Assembly (NCBI RefSeq): GCF_963678635.1
Contig: NC_087071.1
Coordinates: 40,007,797 to 40,071,796, forward strand
Direction: 5' to 3'
DNA length: 64,000 bases
From: Symsagittifera roscoffensis
Lineage: Eukaryota; Xenacoelomorpha; Acoela; Convolutidae
Shown: positions 51,701 through 60,200 of the stretch, in pieces
Layout: each line of letters opens with the position of its first letter
How positions within the stretch are numbered: the first letter of the stretch is position 1
Translations under genes and position numbers: made by a program
The notes under the pieces: generated by a model
The model's input: only the letters and a program-made list of their open reading frames with translations
Told to the model about the DNA's origin: nothing
Databases searched by the model: none

Positions 51701-52613
51701 CAGTGCTGATTTAAATTATCCGATTCAATTTTAGTTCATTTAACAAAATGAACTAAAATTGAACTTTGAAACACGTTTCCTCCAATTGGGTTAAGATAAG
51801 ACAAAAAGTGATGAGAAAAAAAGTTGCTTAGAGTTTTGTCAGAAATGATATGGTGCAATTTTTTCTACGAAATTCTCAACTAAAACTTTAACCTAAAAAT
51901 GGGTAATTTTGCTTTTTTTCAATTGTTCAAGAATTAAGCTGAAACTACTTTGTTAATCAATGAGAAATGCAAATCACAAAAAGCCTCTTTCACAGTCCAA
52001 CAGTTTTCAGAGCGAGTGAATCTCCAAAGTTTTGAATATTTTCTTAAGATTTGTCTTAACGCAAATATTTTTGGTTTTATATAGTAAAAATCACAATTCT
52101 TGACGTTCAAGCAAAAATTTTTTCTCTTATACAGGTTTTTGGAGATTTAACCTTTCTAGAACTCTGCTGAGCTGTGTAAGAGCACTCTTGTGATGTACAC
52201 TTCTCATCTATTGAGAAAGTAATTATAGCGTGATTTTTGATTAAATGAAAAAAAACCAAAATGACCCGTTTTTGGGGTTAAATTTTAAATGAGAATTTCG
52301 GAGAAAAAATTGCACCAATTTCATTCTGATGAAACTCTAAGCAATTTCTGTTCTATTCATTTTTTCTAATTTAAACCAGGGGCGGATTTAGGGGGGGGGG
52401 GGGGGGGGGGTAAAACAGTGCTTTGGGAGAGCTCGAAAAATCAATTTGGTCGACCTAAAAAAAAGTCGTCAAAATTTTGAAATTTTTTTTGAAAATCCGC
52501 CCCCCCTCGAGAAAATCCCAGATCCGCCCCTGATACTTAACCGCAATTTAAGAAAAACATATTTCAAAGTTCGAGTTTTGTTCAACTTGTCCGGATAATT
52601 TAAATCAGCACTG
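51701..52613 (+). mobile_element. Long foldback element, copy 4, with a nested G-tract element
   Basis: TA then CAGTGCTGATTTAAATTATC at the left; GATAATTTAAATCAGCACTG then TA at the right, a perfect inverted match over 20 bp. Arms share AATGGGTAATTTTGC or AATGACCCGTTTTTGGGG blocks and a loop near 52,050-52,110. The right arm is interrupted by the 158-bp element at 52,376. Without it the length is about 755 bp, close to the other copies. Confidence 0.85.
52376..52533. mobile_element. G-tract foldback element inserted in the foldback copy 4
   Basis: Begins CAGGGGCGGATTTA followed by about 20 G and ends ATCCCAGATCCGCCCCTG, an inverted counterpart of the start. The interior has GTGCTTTGGGAGAGCTCG, CAATTTGGTCGACC and CCGCCCCCCCTCG. 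The interruption of a foldback arm gives the relative insertion order. Confidence 0.8.
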
Positions 52614-52855
52614 TAATAATTTTCAGAATAAGAAAAGTTCAGACACTGAAAAAGGGCTCTCTTCCTCCCCTCGCCTCATTTTATGGTGTAACAAGTTGTT
52701 TTACTTGGTTAATCATGAGCAGTTACCAGGTTTAAAGTTGCAGGTGGGGGCGGGGAGGAAAAAGAGCCTGAAAAAGACATCGTCTTACTGTGTTCAAACC
52801 CAAAACTTGACTATTTACCAATTATCATTTTTGTTGAAGATCTGTGTGTTCGAAT

Positions 52856-53225
52856 CAGGGGCGGACCTACGATTTTCTTGAGGGAGGCGGACTTTCAAAA
52901 ACTTCAAAAACTTGTCGACTTTTTTCCTAGGTCAAACAAATTGATTTTTGAGCTCTACCAGATCTCTTCAAATACCCTGTTTAGACCAAAAACGTTCGCG
53001 CCACAGGCAAAAACAGGCCAAAAAAGGCGTTTTCAGGCACTTTTTGGAAACTTTTGACCAAAAAAATCCCTTTTTTTCGGCGCGCGATCCACCCTCAAAT
53101 TTAGCATATTTTAAGTTCAGGCAGCCAAAAATGGGTATCTCAAAATAGTACAAAGAGGGATTCTTTGGGTTGGCATGGTGTCGAAACCATGGGAAAAAAA
53201 TGTCCCTCCATTAAATCCGCCCCTG
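52856..53225. mobile_element. GGGGCGGA-ended element, longer copy
   Basis: Begins CAGGGGCGGACCTACG and ends TTAAATCCGCCCCTG, followed by a second CCGCCCC. The interior includes GAGGCGGACTTTCAAAAAC, AGGTCAAACAAATTGATTTTT and GAGCTCTACCAGATCTC, related to the 52.4 and 57.8 kb members. The ORF at 52,948-53,148 falls inside it and is not a gene. Confidence 0.7.
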
Positions 53226-53439
53226 TATCCGCCCCATAAATCTCAAATATTGTCATTTTGCCACAAGCTTGGACTCGCTTATGACTTTTTTACAAGATTG
53301 ACCCTTATCAGCAAGCCAAACGCTGATTAGCTATGCGTTACGAATTACCCAGCACACAAAATCCTTCAAAATTGAATTGAGGCTCACTAATTGGTCATTT
53401 TAGTTACCGATGCGAATGAAGTTGTTAAGGTTAGTATTT

Positions 53440-55865
53440 GTAGAGTTGGCGATTCTACTGCAATACATGCTATAGTAATCTGAGCCTAAGATTGATTCGT
53501 CATTAGGCTAAGTAGTAGAGCAAACAAAGGGTAGAGTTCAAATTAGTTCAATCTTCGAAGATATCATCTCTCTTATGCCAGAAAACAAAATTTGACAAAA
53601 ACGGCGAAACCCCCAAAATCGGAACTAAGAAAGCTAATGTTATGAAACTCAGAGGAGCGATACTAGAGATGATTTGATCAGGCCATAGAAAAAACGGGAC
53701 CCCTCAGACCCTTGGATGGCAAATGGTAATGGTCCCCGGAAGTGTAAATGGCCCTATCGGTGTTAATAGCGGTGTTAGTCTCAAATTTTAGTATGTTGTA
53801 GGCCTAGTTAAGGTAAACTTAAGTTTGAAATCTCAGAATCCTAAGACCTCCTTTTTCGATTTTATGCCCTAAGTAAAGAAACCCATTCCTGGATTCCGGA
53901 AGTTGTTTCTTGGCCTCAAATGAGCGCAGGGAGCTGAAACTTGGAGCGATGATAGGTAATGGCAAGGTACATCTTGTGTTATAATTTGAACCAAATCTGG
54001 CAATTGGATTGGAACCTATTAGCACTTGGGCAAAAACCCCCTTAGACCGGAAATAGGTAATTTACGCGAAATGATGAACGGTTGCGTAATGATTTTTTTG
54101 TGGTTATCGACATAAGATACGAACCCCGAAAAAACACTCCTTGTGAGTGAAAACCCTCCGGCGACTCCTTACGGTGTTAATACCCTTTTTCCGGGTAGAC
54201 CTTAGAAATAGACCTTAGAAATGGTATAATTTGTGAAGTATTAATGTGATATGAATGAAACTTGGTAGTTAGGACCCCAATGGGATTCAGAACCCAAACA
54301 TGGAAATTTGACCTCGGCTGTTCCCTGGGTGACCTTAAGTTGACCTTTGTGCGTCTTGACTCCAAAAATGCCGGTAAAACCTCGATATTAACACCGGAAA
54401 GTGGCGTAATTCCCAGTCCAACCCCTAGAAATGAGAATGGGTCACCTTACTAATAATTTGGAGGAAAACTTACATATTGGGAACTAGAGCAGAAGCCGAA
54501 ATAGATTTAGCTTTTACATTGCAATCTTGGAGTAGTGGATTTAACTCAAAGTGGATTTGGTAAATATAGGGGTCAGTTTAGCTTGTTGAGTGATTTTTTA
54601 ATAGCAATTCAACTGGACTTAAGAAAAATAGTCCGATCGGAAATTGATAGTAATTGGACCGCAGCATGAGAACTAATTCTCGTAAATAGTATGAACGGAC
54701 GGGATTTACTTAGCTTCCCGTAGGTGACTTTTGGTTCGATTTGACCCTTAATAGACGAACTGCGTTTCCCTGATAGCAAGAAGTTCGGGATTGGAATAGA
54801 ATACAGATCGAAATTTCAGATGCTTGGAATGAATTAGCTACTCATGAAAAGGGTCTCCCCCTACCCTTGGGAGGCCGGAACGTTAACGGGATATTTAAAG
54901 TAAGGACCTTGGGAGGATCACTGGGTAAACATAGCATGGTTTGGAGGTTGGGTTGAACCCGAGAGCTGAAGTTCACTGAGGTCATGAATTAGTTGATTAG
55001 AATCGTACGACATTTTTTTGCTTGGTCGAATTTTGACAGCTACCGCATATCGGGTAACTAATAAGCATGAAGATATTGATAAAAGAAACCGATTTTGGCA
55101 CGTGGCAGAGTTGACAGGAGGGGGGATATACTCTTGACCATATGCTGACGGGTGATTTAAACGGATGTCAGGACTGATAAAGAATGGCGCGACTTAACTA
55201 AAACTAAGTGTAAAGAAAGATAAGGAATTGGAGGGTAGCGGAGAGCCTTTAGAATCAGAACAGTGTTGGCTAATATTAAGAATAGTTGGTTCTCGTCAGA
55301 GAAGAGAAGAGTTAGGGCTACTATTAAGAGTAGTTGGTTCTCGTGAGAGAAGAGAACAATAACTGCTAGTGAACGAGTTGCGCTGGAACGCGAGTTTTGT
55401 ACCGGGTTGAAACAGTTGTGCGAGCGAGTTGCAATGGAACCCGAGTTTAGTACCGGGTTTAACCAGTTGTGTCGCTGCTCTGCTAGAGTAGGCGAGTTTT
55501 GAATCGAGTCAACCAAAAACTGACGAGCGATTGAACGGAACGGGACGCGGACTTCAAAATAGAAGTTGCTAAATAGTAGTTAGCTCATTAAGGGCACTGT
55601 AAATTGATTTTAATTCCTTTGCGATTAACAATTTACTCATTGTGCCCACGATTTGCTTAACTAGCTAGAAGCGTAAAAATAGAGCCGAAAAGAGCCTAAC
55701 TTAAGGGGTAAGTTGCGTAATATTTTGATCGGCCGATTTAGTCTAACCACCAACATAACCCTTTCGGGATTGTGGATCATCCCGGTATAAAGGGAAAAGC
55801 TCTGCGGCCGTTAAGTAGAGTGAAAGCGTGCTTAGAGGAGAAGACTCCCTGGAAAAAAATCTACA
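53440..55865. other. Unidentified 2.4-kb island of higher GC content
   Basis: The base composition changes here to near balanced and few homopolymer runs occur, unlike either flank. No ORF above 119 codons exists, and the longest (55,157-55,516, minus) runs through short direct repeats. Those repeats are AGTTGGTTCTCGT.AGAGAAG near 55,276 and 55,332, and GAGTTGC..TGGAAC.CGAG with TAGTACCGGGTT or TGTACCGGGTTG near 55,376 and 55,431. Two stretches share GAAACTTGG (53,937 and 54,258). It could be an old retroelement or a non-coding transcript region. I see no LTR pair, primer-binding site or rRNA similarity. Confidence 0.4.
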
Positions 55866-56922
55866 GTATTTGATATTTGCTAATGGGGGAGGAAAACAGT
55901 CAGAACTTGAACCACGTTATTTTTTATTGCGAAAAAAAAATCATTTGGCAATGGGAGACATTCATTTGGCCTTGATGTACTTATTTAATTTCTTTTTTTC
56001 TTAAGCGGTCTGAATTTTATGAATAAGCCGTCAAAGGAATTTCAAGGGAATCTTTCACTCCATGATTAAGATGAACTTCAAATCACATCAGTTCTGAGGT
56101 CTTTCAAAAAAGAATTTTTTTAAAGAAATAAAAAGGAAATTATATTGAAAAACATCTAAGTTAGAGTTAACAGGTAAGGTTTTAAATGTCTTGAAACAAA
56201 GTTTACCGATACCTGTGCTTAAGTTTCTACCAGGGCGATAAAAAATCTTGTCATTTATTTGGGAAAAAAATTAGCCATACACAAATTTCCTATACGAATT
56301 GTATGACTAGTAATTTTAGATAGGAGGAAATTTTTTTTTCTATCATTTGTTTCTTTTTGCGCAAAATCAGTTCTCTAGTCAAACAACAACTTTGCAAACA
56401 AAGTTAAAAGTTTCTATTTTTTCTTTCAATGTAATTCATTATGCTCATCAGTTTCAGTTTTTTTATTGAAAATTACGCATAATTTAAAATCGCAAAACAA
56501 ACAAAGCAGAAATTTTCAGCACAAACTAAAAGAAATTGATTGTTTTGATCATATTAATGTTACAGAGCTAGTCTTTTTTTAATGAAAAAATCACATTACG
56601 CAACTTTCTATGAGGTTTTATAAAGAAATGTAAGCTAAGAAAAAATTCTTGGTTACGGTTTTAAAACCAGCAGAAAATTATCAGAAATTGAAATAGAAAA
56701 AACGATCATCTGCTTTTTTGTGTTTTATCAAAAAACTGCTAGTCATACAAGTCTAATAAATGAAAAAATTGCTGGTCATAGAAGATCTTTCATAGAATTT
56801 TTCAAATTAGTAGTGGATGTATTAGAAATTGCATGTTAATATAAGATAGGCAACTTTGTCAACCCAGGTCTAGTTTTTCAAATATTTTCTGAGCTCCGTA
56901 ATTTGTCTTCAAATTGATTTTT
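55866..56922. other. Intergenic DNA downstream of the EGF receptor gene
   Basis: AT-rich with no supported gene. Confidence 0.4.
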
Positions 56923-56928
56923 TTTATT
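56923..56928 (-). terminator. Candidate polyadenylation signal of the EGF receptor gene
   Basis: AATAAA on the minus strand, about 165 bp after the stop codon at 57,092-57,094. It is the first canonical hexamer I found downstream of the terminal exon. Confidence 0.5.
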
Positions 56929-57091
56929 TACAGAGATTCGAAAAAGACATCAAAATCAATTTACTTACAAAATTAGCTGTGAAGAAGTTTAATGTGCAGC
57001 AAAGAGTCATTTTAAATTTTTCAGACGGGAAGTTTTGAGCTGAAAGACGATATTGATTAGTAAAAAGAACTTCGCTTTTGTAACTTCCTTG

Positions 57092-57259
57092 TCAGTTTGG
57101 GGCGGGTTGAAGATAGAAGTAATCAGGGTCGTCTTTGCCAAAACTGGGATCCTCGTAAGAGTTTTGTTGATCATAATCGTTAATGGGCTCCGCATAGGCA
57201 TTGTTTAGTCCTCCTTGGGAATCGTGATTGTTCAATTTAACTCCTGTATTCCACGCCTG
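57092..57259 (-). other. Terminal tyrosine-tail exon of the EGF receptor
   Basis: The 55-codon open stretch begins after CATGTTTTAG and ends at TGA 57,092-57,094. It has no ATG-initiated ORF of notable size, so simple ORF scans miss it. The residues include LNNAYAEPINDYDQQNSYED and GKDDPDYFYLQPAPN. It joins exon 3 in phase 0. The acceptor is a tandem TTAGCAG, so two forms differing by one glutamine are possible. Confidence 0.82.
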
Positions 57260-60200
57260 CTAAAACATGAAGGCATATTTTTTCTGGCGTGTAACACGAG
57301 GAAAAACTGTGATATCATAATGCGAACTTTAAATTCGGCTGAAAAAATGCTTATTTTAAGATTTTCGTGAAAGGAAATTGTACGATAAACGTTTTTTACA
57401 TAGACTCCGTGAACGGAATTGTACGATGAGCATTTTTGGTCTATGGGCAGTTTGGTGAATGTTTGAACATAAAATACAAACACAAGCCTTTGAAAATGTG
57501 TTTGTATTTTAAGTGGAATCAACAATCAAATAAGTGTAACGTAATTTTTGTTGCCGCATTTTGAATCCGCAGTGAGCGAAAAGATCAAACTTTAAGACCT
57601 TTTAGGAGCAAAAAAAATATCGCTCCCTATATAATTGTCTTCGCTCTATTTCTTTGAATTATCCTTTCTATTTATGATAATTAAATCTGAAAATTGAAAA
57701 CACATATTTTTTTCAACTTACATGTTTGTACCCATTATATGAAGCCTTCATCATTGAGTTTTCCCGAAAGGTGGGGGGGGGGCATATTTAAAAGAATATC
57801 GTGTTTTTTTGCGGATCTTTCTAAGTCGACCAAATTGGTTTTCCGAGATTTCTCAAAGCACTAAAAAGCCGTACTTCGATGAACTTCTGCGCCGCAGTGA
57901 ATTCTTGAACCAAATGCAAAAACAAAAATTTGAGACCGATTATTTGGGTTTTTTGGAGAGTGCTTTCTCTGTAATTTTGTATAAATTGTCGCCATTGGCA
58001 CCTTTAGAAAATGTCGGGGTCGGAGAGCCAAAAAAGATCAAAAACTATTACCGAAGAACGGCGCTTTAGATGGTCAGGTGTCAAAAATGGAGTAAAAAGA
58101 CGTCCTCTACGACCAGGGTCTCCTTAATCCGTATTGGAAAAAGTTAGCCATATCTGATCATTCATAAATCAGAACAGAAACTTATTGAGTTTGGACCGAA
58201 TTCAGATCAGCCTTAAGCCAGATTAGAGCCTAAAGACAAACAAGACTGCTCGTATCAGGGCGAAGCCCTGAATGTTCCGCCTGCCTTTTAAGTTTTATGG
58301 AGCAGCAGTAATAACATAAAAAAATTAAATGAAATAAAATAAAATGAAAAATTTTTTTTTCTAAAATTTGAAAATTTTTATGAAAATCATCCCCCCACAC
58401 GTCAAATAAAAGACAAAAAGAGAGATTTCGTTGCTTGTAACAAATCAATTATGGCAAATAAGCTAGGTTCAAACAGTTTGAAACGATTTATAAGACGGAT
58501 TAATTCTCCGCTTACGCGTTAATGGCGCGAATTATATCGCGCGTTAATTGTCCCAAATTGGTCAAAATGGCCAAAATGGCAACCTTTAAACCCCCATAAC
58601 TTTACGAAAAATGATCACAGGTGCATAAACTTTTCAAATTTAAGCTCAGAACAACAATGGCTTTCTACTGATATAAAAAAATCCGTCAAAAATGGCTAGT
58701 TAAAAAGTCGAAATTTGTCTGAAGAAAAAAAACCGAGCACAAATATTCCGTTACTTTCGTATCGAAAGTCGGAACAACAAAACGCATTCAAACAGTTGAC
58801 TGGTATTAATCTGCTTAACCATTATTAGGTCAAACATTTCCTTGAATCCCGGATTCCAGAGACAACAATGCTGAACTTCTGTTGTCACAATCAAAATAAT
58901 TACAAGAACAAAAGAGCAAAATTACAAGAGAGCGGTCTTGTTGCAGTATCCGCTCATAACTCACAAAAAGCTCATGTTGGCTTCGTAATGAATAAAATTT
59001 TTCTGTTTGATGCGTTCTTTCAAATGGGGCTTTACCTGTTGTTGCTCATCCGCGACAACATTAGAAAAGTTCCTTCCAAGTTCTTTATCAGAAGTTTTTT
59101 CTTTTTGAGGCTCTCCTACTTGTCGCTTTTGATATAAACAGCAGACACAAATAACCAGAATAGTGACCAGAAGACACACAAGAAATAGAAAACCAGATGC
59201 TGATATAATTGTGACCAATGTTATCGAAACTGCATCCAATTTTTCTAAAACATGAATCCACTCAAAAACCTGGATCAAAATTTTTGATTTCAAAAATAGT
59301 GTGACGAGCTTGACCTAATGAACTTACTTTTTTCGCAATTTTCACCTTCAAACTGGTCCGCACAAAAGCATTTGCCACTAAGAGAGTCACACTTTGCATC
59401 GTTTTCACAAGCGCAATTCTGCTCGCATTGTTGGCCAAATTTTCTTTTCGGGCAGCTCCAAGTTTCGCAATCTTGTCAGATCCAGAAGTTTCGACAGTTG
59501 CATTCTCCAGTGACGTGGTTGCAAGACACCGAGTTCGTTTGATTGCATAAACAGGGATCCGAACACGCATTTCCATATAACCATGAGTCACAAGTTTGTT
59601 CACACAACTCACCTTTGAACCCAGGTAAGCAGGAACAATCGCCGTTAAGACGATCGCAAGTTGCGCCATTTTTGCACTCGCATTCATTGGCGCAGTTTTC
59701 ACCCCAAAACTCGTGTTCACAAGTGTCTTCGCAAAAGTCACCATAATATCCTGCCCTGCATTCGCATTTTCCGGTGAACACATTACATGTAGCGCCATTT
59801 TGACAGTCGGGACAGTCTTCAACACAGTTTACGCCCCAAAAACCTCCACCCGCCACACATTGTTTCGAGCAGTCCATTCCCTATGAACGAAAAAAGTTTC
59901 GTATCCGCAAAAAGTCATTCTCTTTCTAAGCAGATTAAACATAGAGAGAGAGACGAAAAAAATATATCATAAACCTAAGAAGCCAATAATTGATCGCGGA
60001 GCACAGAACAGAAGTTGAGGCCAAATTTCGAAAAAAAGTGTTCAAAAATTGAATAATTTTCATCCATATTTTGTATTTGTTATAACTATTCTGTTCGTGT
60101 ATAAGTTGAAAATTAAAAACGGTGAATGGGAAATAACTTCCGCGGAATTTGATATGAAAAATGGTAATAAGCTAGAAAAAATGAAATATATAATTGGGTG

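Larger units (their letters stand above)
57260..59035 (-). other. Last intron of the EGF receptor, carrying two repeats
   Basis: About 1.8 kb. It contains dispersed repeat copy B (58,228-58,785) and a G-tract element (about 57,770-57,870). The plus-strand ORF at 57,809-58,069 lies partly in that element and is not a gene. No further coding exon was recognised between the donor and the terminal exon. Confidence 0.7.

Noticed and set aside
55157..55516. 119-codon minus-strand ORF in the GC-richer island
   Set aside because: It runs through short direct DNA repeats, has no recognisable domain, and no neighbouring exons were found.
53440..55865. LTR retroelement or rDNA spacer
   Set aside because: No paired LTRs, primer-binding site, polyprotein ORF or rRNA-like sequence could be seen.
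57809..58069. 86-codon plus-strand ORF
   Set aside because: Its start lies in a G-tract element shared with 52.4 kb, and it lies within an intron of the minus-strand gene.
59476..59478. Selenocysteine codon as explanation of the TGA
   Set aside because: The position is a structural glycine in all other repeats, not a redox residue, and I cannot identify a SECIS element.
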